A DNA stretch of 64,000 nt from Nocardioides sp. TRM66260-LWL. GTDB lineage: Bacteria; Actinomycetota; Actinomycetes; Propionibacteriales; Nocardioidaceae. The notes beneath the pieces were generated by a model. It ran no database searches. It saw nothing but the letters and a program-made list of their open reading frames with translations, and was not told where the DNA came from. The stretch covers positions 434,001 through 498,000 of the forward strand of contig NZ_JAIQZK010000002.1 in assembly GCF_020075545.1 (NCBI RefSeq). Direction: 5' to 3'. Positions 57,370 to 64,000 of the stretch are shown here, piece by piece. The translations under genes and the position numbers were made by a program. Position 1 is the stretch's first letter, and the number at the start of each line of letters is the position of its first letter.

Positions 57370-59151
57370 TCAGGCGCGGCGGAGGTCGGGGACGCCGCTC
57401 TCCAGGCCATGGCTGCAGGCGGCGCCGCCGCCGAGGGCGGCCAGGCCGATCCGGCGCACGTAGCTGCCGACGACGACCGCGCCGACCAGCGCCGCGGCGA
57501 GGAGTCCGCCGGGGATGCTGAACAGCGCCGGGAGCCCCGCGGCCGGGGCCGCGTCGGCCAGCGTGTCGACGGGCGTGCCCGCATCTCCGCCCGGCGCGGC
57601 GCCGGCTCCGGTGGTGGGCGGCGCGTCGGTGACGCCGGTGCCGCCGGTGGTCGGGCCGCCGGCGGTGCCGGTGCCGCCGGTCGGTGCCGCACCGCCGCCG
57701 GAGGTGCCCGCGCCGGAGCCGGCGGCGCCGCCGGCGTTGGGGTCGACGCTCGGCAGGTCGAGGCCCTGGACGGTCTCCAGGGTCGAGGTCGCGTAGCCGA
57801 GGTGGACGACGATCTTGGGCGCGAGCTCGGGGATCGAGAGCAGCAGCGACTTCAGCGGGCCGGCCTGCTGGGGGAGGTTGTTCGCGATCGGGCCGAGGAT
57901 CGCCGCCAGCGGCAGCGCCTTGAGCACCGGCTGCAGGACGCCGGTGTCGATGGTGATGCGCAGGGCCTCGGTCGTCGAGGTGAGCCGGTCGCCCTTGCGC
58001 TCGTCGACCCGGCCGGGCGTCTCGATGGTGATGCCCAGGGTCTTGAGGATCGCGGCGGGGGCGTCCGGCAGGCCCGGGATGGCCTGCTGCTGGCCCGCGG
58101 CCTCGGCGCCGTCGGGGCCGAGGCGGAAGCGCTGACCGGCCACCGTCAGCACGCCGTACGACGCGTGGCCGGCGGCCTGGGGCTTGGCGCCGTCGCCGGT
58201 GGCGACCGCGGTGGAGGTGAGACCGGACATCGTCAGCAGGCCGCCGAGCAGGCTGACGTCGCCGAGGGAGGCCCGCGAGGTGACCGACACCTGCGCGCCC
58301 ACGCCGGTGGCGCTCGTGACGTCCGAGCTGGCGACGTAGCCGCCGAGGTCGACCAGCGCCGCGAGCTGCGCGGGCAGCTGGCAGGCGGTGTCGTCGCGGC
58401 CCGCGTCGTCCGCCGTGCCCGAGGCACCGCCGGAGCCACCCGAGCCGCCCGAGCCCTTCGAGGGGTTCGACGACGTGGGGCCGAGCAGCCCGCCGAGGGC
58501 GTCGGTGAGGCCGCTGAGCGGGTTGTCGCCGCCCGAGCCGCCCGAGCCGCCCGAGCCGCCCGAGCCGCCCGAGTCGCCCGAGTCCGAGCCGCCCGAGCCG
58601 CTGCCCTTCGCGGGCGCCTTCTCGGGAGCGGGGTCCTGGACGTCGCAGTCGGTGGAGAAGCCGGTCTTGGCGAAGGTGCGGTACTGCGTGGCCTTGGTGC
58701 GCATCACCGAGCCGGGCAGCCGCTCGTTGGTCTGCAGCTCGGGGCCCGAGGGGTAGGCGGAGTTCACCTGCACCGGGTAGCCCTGGGCCGCGATCGGCGC
58801 GATCAGCTGCTCGGGCAGGCCGAGCTGCTCGAGGATCGTCTTGGCGCCCTCGCCGACCGCGTCGCCGGGCCAGGCGTAGCTGGCGCGGCCGGTGGAGCTG
58901 GAGGAGTCGGCCTCGACCTTGGAGTAGCCGAGGTCCAGCTCGCCCTGCGGCGAGGACGGGATCGGGATCGTCGGCTCGAAGAGCTCGATCTTCACCGGGG
59001 TCGCGACCGCCGAGGAGCTGAAGCCGGCGAACCCGGCCCCGGGCGGCGTCCCGTCGGCGGCGCCGGCCGGGCCGGCACCGAGCGGCAGGCCCGCGGCGAC
59101 GAGGGCCGCGGCGCCGAGGAGCGCGGCCGGACGGATGCGAGCGCGCGTCAT
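57370..59151 (-). CDS. secreted, C-terminally anchored Gly/Ser-rich protein of the ABC operon
   Basis: A 593-residue exported protein: signal peptide (AALLGAAALVAAGLPLGAG, cleavage near AGA-ADG at about 35), a beta-rich region, a GGSGGSGGS-type linker near residues 190-215, a second region with GGYVASSDVTSATGVGAQV, another Gly/Ala/Thr-rich linker, and a C-terminal membrane helix (LLAAALVGAVVVGSYV) before basic residues. It thus displays two domains outside the cell. Its ATG overlaps the stop of livF, so it is translated with the transporter. Function unknown. Confidence 0.65.
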   Translation of the reverse strand: MTRARIRPAALLGAAALVAAGLPLGAGPAGAADGTPPGAGFAGFSSSAVATPVKIELFEPTIPIPSSPQGELDLGYSKVEADSSSSTGRASYAWPGDAVGEGAKTILEQLGLPEQLIAPIAAQGYPVQVNSAYPSGPELQTNERLPGSVMRTKATQYRTFAKTGFSTDCDVQDPAPEKAPAKGSGSGGSDSGDSGGSGGSGGSGGSGGDNPLSGLTDALGGLLGPTSSNPSKGSGGSGGSGGASGTADDAGRDDTACQLPAQLAALVDLGGYVASSDVTSATGVGAQVSVTSRASLGDVSLLGGLLTMSGLTSTAVATGDGAKPQAAGHASYGVLTVAGQRFRLGPDGAEAAGQQQAIPGLPDAPAAILKTLGITIETPGRVDERKGDRLTSTTEALRITIDTGVLQPVLKALPLAAILGPIANNLPQQAGPLKSLLLSIPELAPKIVVHLGYATSTLETVQGLDLPSVDPNAGGAAGSGAGTSGGGAAPTGGTGTAGGPTTGGTGVTDAPPTTGAGAAPGGDAGTPVDTLADAAPAAGLPALFSIPGGLLAAALVGAVVVGSYVRRIGLAALGGGAACSHGLESGVPDLRRA

Positions 59152-59855
59152 GCGGCTCCTCCCAGGATGACGTCGGACATGGTCTCGAGGATCTCGCCGG
59201 GCTCGCCGGTGGCCACGACGCGACCGTGGGACATGACGGCCGCGTAGTCGGCCACCTTGAGCGCGGTGCGGGCGAACTGCTCGATGCACAGGATCGTGAC
59301 GCCGGAGGCGGCGATGCGTCCGACGGTGTCGTAGAGCTCCTCCACGATCAGCGGCGCCAGGCCCATCGAGAGCTCGTCGAGGAGCAGCAGGGCGGGGTCG
59401 GAGGCCAGCGCCCGCGACATCGCGAGCATCTGCTGCTCGCCGCCGGACATCGTGCCGGCCAGCTGCGAGCGACGCTCGAGCAGCCGCGGGAAGTAGGCGA
59501 ACGCCGTCTCGAGCACGGCCTCGGCCGACACGCCGGCGTACGACATCAGCGTGAGGTTCTCCTGGACGGTCAGGTTCGGGAACACCGAGCGGCCCTCCGG
59601 CACCGTGCACAGGCCGAGCCGCGCGAGCTCCTCGGTCTGGGCGCCGCGCACGTGCACCCCGCCGAGGTGGACGTCGCCCGAGGTCGCCTTCTTCTGCCCC
59701 GAGATCACCTTCACCAGGGTCGACTTGCCCGCGCCGTTGGGGCCGAGCAGCGCCATCACGGCGCCCCGCGGCACGGCGAGGTCGACGCCGCGCAGCACCT
59801 CGATGCGGCCGTACGCGGCGTGGAGGTCGACGACCTCCAGGATCGGGACGCTCAT
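59148..59855 (-). CDS. livF: branched-chain-amino-acid-type ABC transporter ATPase LivF
   Basis: A 235-residue ABC ATPase with Walker A LLGPNGAGKSTLVK, signature MSGGEQQMLAMSRAL, Walker B ALLLLDELSMGLAP and the switch histidine region replaced by ILCIEQFARTAL, all typical of LivF. It starts in an ATGA overlap with livG and overlaps the secreted-protein gene the same way. Works with LivG to energise the HM permease. Confidence 0.92.
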   Translation of the reverse strand: MSVPILEVVDLHAAYGRIEVLRGVDLAVPRGAVMALLGPNGAGKSTLVKVISGQKKATSGDVHLGGVHVRGAQTEELARLGLCTVPEGRSVFPNLTVQENLTLMSYAGVSAEAVLETAFAYFPRLLERRSQLAGTMSGGEQQMLAMSRALASDPALLLLDELSMGLAPLIVEELYDTVGRIAASGVTILCIEQFARTALKVADYAAVMSHGRVVATGEPGEILETMSDVILGGAA

Positions 59856-60703
59856 CGCGCGCTCCGTCCGTCGGCGATCGGCAGCACGGTCGTCAGGTCG
59901 TCCTCGTGACCGCGGTCCAGGTGGGCGACGGGCGGCAGGTCGGCGAGCGTGGCGTCCCAGGAGTCGCCCTCGCCGCCCTCGTCGGAGTACCCGAGGTAGG
60001 CCTTCTGGACGAGCGGGTCGGTGCGGATGTCGGCGGGCTCGCCGGAGGCGATGACGGTGCCGAAGTCGAGCACGTGGATGGTGTCGCAGACGCCCATCAC
60101 GAGGTCCATGTCGTGCTCGACCATGAGCACCGCGACGCCATCGGAGGCGAGGTCGCGCAGGAGCTCGCCGAAGGCGTCGGTCTCGGTCTCGTCGAGGCCG
60201 GAGGACGGCTCGTCGAGCAGCAGCAGGCGCGGCGAGCCGGCCAGGCAGCGGGCCAGCTCGAGCAGCCGGGCGGTGCCGGTGGGGATGGAGTCGGCCCGCT
60301 CGTCAGCGTAGGCGGCAATGCCGACCCGCTCGAGCAGGGCGTCGACGTCGGCGCCCGAGCGGCGCACGAGGCCGCGCGCGCCGCCGGCGATGTCGCGGGC
60401 CACGCGCACGTTCTCGCGCACGGTGAGGGAGCCGAACGCCTCGAGCCGCTGGAAGGTGCGGCCCACGCCGCGCTTGGAGCGGCGGTGCACCGGCATGCGC
60501 GTCACCGCGCGGCCGTCCAGGCGCACCTGGCCCCGGGTGGGCCGCTGCAGGCCGGAGATGACGTTGAAGCAGGTGGTCTTGCCGGCCCCGTTGGGGCCGA
60601 TCAGCCCGGTGATGGTGCCGGCCTCGGCGCCGAAGGTCGCCTCGTTGACGGCCGTGACGCCGCCGAACTGGACGACGACGTGGTCAACCTCGAGCAGCGA
60701 CAT
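59852..60703 (-). CDS. livG: branched-chain-amino-acid-type ABC transporter ATPase LivG
   Basis: A 283-residue ABC ATPase: Walker A LIGPNGAGKTTCFNV, the LivG-typical RTFQRLEAFGSLTVRENV, a signature IPTGTARLLELARCL in which the usual SxGxQ is changed to TGTAR, Walker B RLLLLDEPSSGLD and the switch VEHDMDLVM. A 45-residue acidic C-terminal extension follows YLGYSDEGG. ATG chosen for GGGAGGGG upstream; it overlaps the permease gene by 20 nt. Confidence 0.9.
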   Translation of the reverse strand: MSLLEVDHVVVQFGGVTAVNEATFGAEAGTITGLIGPNGAGKTTCFNVISGLQRPTRGQVRLDGRAVTRMPVHRRSKRGVGRTFQRLEAFGSLTVRENVRVARDIAGGARGLVRRSGADVDALLERVGIAAYADERADSIPTGTARLLELARCLAGSPRLLLLDEPSSGLDETETDAFGELLRDLASDGVAVLMVEHDMDLVMGVCDTIHVLDFGTVIASGEPADIRTDPLVQKAYLGYSDEGGEGDSWDATLADLPPVAHLDRGHEDDLTTVLPIADGRSAR

Positions 60704-62771
60704 GGGCGCCCCTCCCCTCTGGCCCCTCGGGCCGTCCGTCGACGCGGCTCGCGGGCGAGCCGTCCGTCCCCTCCAACGAGCGAGTGTGACCGGGGTCACC
60801 GATCAGCGCCAGGTTGTCGGCGTCCTCGTCCCAGACGTCCTCGTCCTGCGCGGACGTCGCGGCGGAGCGGTCGCGCCGCCCGGGCAGGCCGAGGCCGGCC
60901 AGGTCGGGGACGCGGGCGCGCACCTGGGTGCCGTAGCGCTCCTCGAGCAGACGCCCGAGGCGGAACACGTACGACGCGATGCCGTTCGGGTTGCGCGCCA
61001 GCAGGATCGCGGCCACCGAGATCACGACGAAGAGCAGACCGGCCACGCCGGGGTTCTCCGACTGCTGCACGGGCAGCTGCATCAGGCCGTAGCCGCCCAG
61101 CAGGGCGCCCGTGACCGAGGTGACGCCGAAGACGACCGCGAAGAGCAGCAGCGTCAGGCTGGAGAAGAACTGGAAGTCGGCGGCGCCGATGGTGCCGCGC
61201 AGGCCGGCGAAGAGGCCGCCGGCGAGGCCGGCGATCGCCGCGGACAGCCCGAACAGGCCGACGCGGAACCAGCGCGCGTCCAGGCCGAGGGTGCCGCAGG
61301 CGGCGGGGCTGTCGCGCAGGGCGATGAGCAGCCGGCCGAGGACGCCGCGGCGCAGGGTCAGCAGCGCGATCGCGGTGAGCACGAAGAAGACCACCATCAC
61401 CAGCACGTAGCCCTGCGTGGACTCGATCCGCGTGCCGAGGATCGAGAGCCGCTCCGCGGTGAGCGCCCCGCCGAAGCCGAAGGCGAAGTCGGCCTGGAAG
61501 ACCAGCTTGTCCATCAGCACCGCGAAGGCGAGCGTCGCCAGCGCCAGGTAGAGGCCGGTGAGCCGGATGACCGGCAGCGCCACCAGCGCGCCGACCGCGC
61601 CCGCGACCAGCGCGGAGACCAGCAGGCCGACGAGGTTCGGCTCGTCGAGCTTGGCGTAGGTGAGCGCCCCGACGCCGGCGAAGGTGAACTGGCCCAGCGA
61701 GACGTGGCCGCCGTAGCCGGTGAGCAGCACCAGCGAGAGCATGACGATGGCGTAGGTGGCCGCGGTGCCGAGCAGGAGCAGGTCGGCCTCGCCCATGCCG
61801 GCGGTGTAGACCGCCATGCCGAGCACGAGGGCGGCGCCCCATCCGGCGCTGGCCCGCAGGCTCGGCACCGGCGCGGTGACGATGCCCTTGACCTGGCCGA
61901 TGCGCAGCTGGGTCTGCGGCATGCCGATCACGACGGCGAAGAGGAACAGCGGGGCGATGACGTTGCCGACCTTGCTCAGCAGCCCGTCGGTCGGCAGGTA
62001 GCCCTTGGCGTAGGCCTCGGCGAGCCCGAGCGCCATGCCGCCGGCGAAGGTCAGCGGCAGCGACTTCAGCCGGCCGAACACGGCGGCGGCGAAGGCGCTG
62101 ATCACCAGCAGCGTGAGGGCGTAGTAGTCGAGGCCGACCTGGGAGACCAGGAGGATGCCGCCGAGCGCGGCGAGCGAGGTGCCGATCGCCCAGGAGAGCG
62201 CGGCGACGGTGTCGGGACGTCCGCCGAAGAGCCGCAGCAGCTCGGGGTTGTCGACCGACGCGCGCATCGCGGTGCCGACCCGCGTGCGGGTGAGCAGGCC
62301 GTAGAGGCCGGCCGCGACGACGCCGGAGAGCACGATGGTCAGCGCCTGGTGCGCCGTCACGTTGGTGCCGGCGATCGTGAAGGAGCTGTTCGGGAAGAAC
62401 GGCTTGACGGTGCGGGCCGCCGGCGGCCAGATCTGCTGGGCGGTGCCGATGCAGGCCACGAGCAGCGCGACGGTGACGACCAGCGACACCGACACCGGCG
62501 CGTCGCCGAGCCCGCGGGCCACGAACCGCTGGATGAACCAGCCGGTGGCCGGGGCGATGACGCCGACGACGAGCAGCAGCGCCGGCAGCGGCGGCAGGCC
62601 CTGCCGCACGCTGACGTCCCAGAACACGAACGACATGACCATGCCGAGCGCGCCATGGGCGATGTTGAAGACCCGCGTCGTGGTGTAGGTGAGCGTCAGG
62701 CCGGAGGCGACGATCGCGTACGCGGCCCCGCTGAACAGGCCGAAGATCGTGAACGCGATGAAGGTCGACAC
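60684..62771 (-). CDS. fused LivH-LivM ABC permease
   Basis: A 695-residue integral membrane protein made of two permeases. Residues 1 to about 290 are LivH-like (TTRVFNIAHGALGMV, YYALTLLVISAFAAAVFG), and about 310-620 are LivM-like (GYGGHVSLGQFTFAGVGAL, LIALRDSPAACGTLGLDARW), giving some 17-19 helices. A hydrophilic C-terminal tail of about 75 residues follows. GTG start 3 nt after the binding-protein stop. The substrate is probably an amino acid, amide or short-chain acid; the family alone does not decide. Confidence 0.9.
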   Translation of the reverse strand: MSTFIAFTIFGLFSGAAYAIVASGLTLTYTTTRVFNIAHGALGMVMSFVFWDVSVRQGLPPLPALLLVVGVIAPATGWFIQRFVARGLGDAPVSVSLVVTVALLVACIGTAQQIWPPAARTVKPFFPNSSFTIAGTNVTAHQALTIVLSGVVAAGLYGLLTRTRVGTAMRASVDNPELLRLFGGRPDTVAALSWAIGTSLAALGGILLVSQVGLDYYALTLLVISAFAAAVFGRLKSLPLTFAGGMALGLAEAYAKGYLPTDGLLSKVGNVIAPLFLFAVVIGMPQTQLRIGQVKGIVTAPVPSLRASAGWGAALVLGMAVYTAGMGEADLLLLGTAATYAIVMLSLVLLTGYGGHVSLGQFTFAGVGALTYAKLDEPNLVGLLVSALVAGAVGALVALPVIRLTGLYLALATLAFAVLMDKLVFQADFAFGFGGALTAERLSILGTRIESTQGYVLVMVVFFVLTAIALLTLRRGVLGRLLIALRDSPAACGTLGLDARWFRVGLFGLSAAIAGLAGGLFAGLRGTIGAADFQFFSSLTLLLFAVVFGVTSVTGALLGGYGLMQLPVQQSENPGVAGLLFVVISVAAILLARNPNGIASYVFRLGRLLEERYGTQVRARVPDLAGLGLPGRRDRSAATSAQDEDVWDEDADNLALIGDPGHTRSLEGTDGSPASRVDGRPEGPEGRGAHVAARG

Positions 62772-62774
62772 CGC

Positions 62775-64000
62775 TCAGCCCACCCGCGTGATGCCGTTGT
62801 AGCGGTAGGCGGTGCCGCCGACGGGCACCCAGCGGCCGTTCTTCACCTGGATGAAGCGCCAGCCGTCGCCGGTGCGACGCGGGCCGACGTACTGCTTGGA
62901 GTGCAGGCCGTTGGCGGTCCAGTTCGTCACCTTCGACATGGCCTGCAGGAGCGAGGCGCGGTTGAGCCGGCCGCCGAGCTGGATCGACTGCTCGACGAAG
63001 AGCCGCGCGGCGGACCAGGCGAAGACGCCGAAGAACGTGGGCTCCGCGCCGGGCTTCACCTGGTTGAGCCACTTCAGGTAGGTGGCGAGCTCGGGGTTCT
63101 TGTTCGCCTCCTCGAACGGGGCGAAGTTGGTGAACACCGTGGCGCCCTCGACGTCGCCCTGGCCGCTGGAGAGGAACTCGCGGGTGTAGGCGGTGGGGTC
63201 GAACATCAGCACCTGCGGCTTGTAGTTCTGCTGCTTCATCGCCTGCGCCAACCGGACGAACTGCGGGGTCGCGGCGATCATCTGCACGTACTGGACGCCC
63301 TTGTCCTTCAGCTGCTGCACGAAGGGCGAGTAGTTGAACTCCGAGACCTCGATGCCCTGCACGTAGACGAAGTTCATGCCGCGCTTGGTCATCGCCTCGG
63401 CCTGCAGCTTGCCGTTCTCCGACGCGGCGCCGGCGTTGACGAAGAGCATCGCGGCCTTCTTCGCCGCGTCCGGGAAGTTCTGCTTCACGTAGTCGGGCAC
63501 GGCGTTCTCGAACTCGTTGGCCACGGTCGACTGCGCGCCGTACGCGGTGCGGCTGGTGACGCGGGCCCGGGTGACGCTCGCGGTGCGGATGTCGGGCAGC
63601 CCGCACTTGTCGGAGGTCGCCGCGCCGCCGGAGTCGAAGGCCGACTGCGAGCCGACCATCGCGAAGACGTTGGCGCAGCCGTCGGCGTAGTTGGCCTGGT
63701 CGCCGCCGGCGTCGGTGCGGGTGTCGTAGGGCTTGAGCGCGAGCTTGCGGCCGCAGATGCCCTTGGGGTTCGTGGCGTTGAAGTAGGCGACGTAGGCCTT
63801 GACGGCGTCCTGCGAGGCCTCGAAGAGGCCGGGCACCGGGCCGGAGATGTCGCTGGAGTTGCCGATGGTGATGGTGTCGTCGGTGATGCCGGGGCCGTTC
63901 TTGAAGCCCGTGCAGTCGCCCGCCTTCGCGCCGCCGGCCGCGGCGTTCTGGCCGCCGCCGCCCGCGGCCGCGCCACCGCCGCCACCGCTCGCCCCGGACG
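62775..64000 (-). CDS. ABC transporter substrate-binding protein (5' end outside the window)
   Basis: Partial: the frame is open through base 64000, giving at least 408 residues without a start codon that makes sense. The visible N-terminal part is a Gly/Ala-rich linker, then DDTITIGNSSDISGPVPG, the first strand of a LivK/type-1 periplasmic binding fold, and GLFEASQDAVKAYVAYFNA; the C-terminus has TGDGWRFIQVKNGRWV. A GTG at 63836 is internal and rejected because homology-like sequence continues upstream. First known gene of the operon. Confidence 0.88.
   Translation of the reverse strand, partial: SGASGGGGGAAAGGGGQNAAAGGAKAGDCTGFKNGPGITDDTITIGNSSDISGPVPGLFEASQDAVKAYVAYFNATNPKGICGRKLALKPYDTRTDAGGDQANYADGCANVFAMVGSQSAFDSGGAATSDKCGLPDIRTASVTRARVTSRTAYGAQSTVANEFENAVPDYVKQNFPDAAKKAAMLFVNAGAASENGKLQAEAMTKRGMNFVYVQGIEVSEFNYSPFVQQLKDKGVQYVQMIAATPQFVRLAQAMKQQNYKPQVLMFDPTAYTREFLSSGQGDVEGATVFTNFAPFEEANKNPELATYLKWLNQVKPGAEPTFFGVFAWSAARLFVEQSIQLGGRLNRASLLQAMSKVTNWTANGLHSKQYVGPRRTGDGWRFIQVKNGRWVPVGGTAYRYNGITRVG

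Noticed and set aside
58430..58620. Microsatellite-like runs of GAGCCGCCC on the plus strand
   Set aside because: They encode the Gly/Ser linker of the secreted protein on the minus strand and need no other explanation.
62775..63836. GTG at 63836 as the start of the binding protein
   Set aside because: Conserved first-strand sequence (DDTITIGNSSDISGP) continues upstream in frame, so the gene is cut by the window end.

Overview
The window is one continuous stretch of very GC-rich DNA (roughly 73-74% G+C by eye) with densely packed genes on both strands, many GTG starts, ATGA/GTGA stop-start overlaps and almost no intergenic space. It carries an isorenieratene-type carotenoid cluster, a DUF3263/LytR_C pair beside otsB, a DUF222-HNH (13E12-family) gene, HrcA/CIRCE control of a groEL ending in a GGM tail, and actinobacterial LexA-type and KstR-type operators. 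Together these point to an actinobacterium, most likely of the Nocardioidaceae type. The genus is inference. I see no phage, plasmid or CRISPR locus.

Layout. 1-10.7 kb: serA, an MpaB-like oxygenase, small enzymes (ketosteroid-isomerase-like, HD, 8-oxoguanine-deaminase-like), a GntR regulator, SRPBCC, a LexA-box-controlled alkB, and a lemA/DUF2207 pair. 10.8-21.9 kb: carotenoid island. idi-crtE-crtI-crtB run rightward, with crtB fused to a Rieske domain; crtU-crtT-crtYd-crtYc run leftward. Between the two halves lies a cassette with an NlpC/P60-like orphan and a LexA-box-controlled DUF222-HNH gene surrounded by GGTCGAG/CTCGACC palindromic repeats. 21.9-26.6 kb: coupled operon sigma / membrane anti-sigma candidate / mocA-like / aminoglycoside-phosphotransferase-like, then groEL with two CIRCE operators. 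26.7-37.9 kb: ATP-grasp plus APC permease, a small secreted cationic protein, SGNH hydrolase, thrC behind a SAM (S-box) riboswitch, and trehalose synthesis (otsB, otsA). 38-49.6 kb: alcohol dehydrogenase, Tat-exported amine oxidase plus beta-propeller, an odd zinc-ribbon SDR, ung, DODA-type dioxygenase, GMC oxidoreductase plus aldehyde dehydrogenase, pdxY, tRNA-Thr. 49.7-64 kb: dicarboxylate symporter, SDR, GH13 amylase, GlcD-like oxidase, DUF4032, then a branched-chain-amino-acid-type ABC operon truncated by the window end.

Cross-cutting signals. (1) About two dozen start codons sit 6-8 nt after a -10-like hexamer (consensus TANNNT, often TAGGNT), indicating widespread leaderless transcription; I used this to choose starts. 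(2) Three unlinked operons (3.7, 48.5 and 52.0 kb) carry KstR-type operators of the form TNNAACNNGTTNNA, so they may be co-repressed by a TetR-family regulator encoded elsewhere. (3) Two LexA-type boxes lie directly upstream of alkB and of the DUF222-HNH gene. (4) A dispersed palindromic element with GTTTCATCGG/CCGATGAAAC arms occurs at four intergenic loci, often as a palindrome-spacer-palindrome composite. A second repeat family is confined here to the HNH cassette. In each family one copy runs into the 3' end of a coding gene and supplies its C-terminus.

The most promising candidates for something undescribed are the SOS-controlled DUF222-HNH gene nested in its own palindromic repeats, the phytoene synthase-Rieske fusion, and the SAM riboswitch on threonine synthase.
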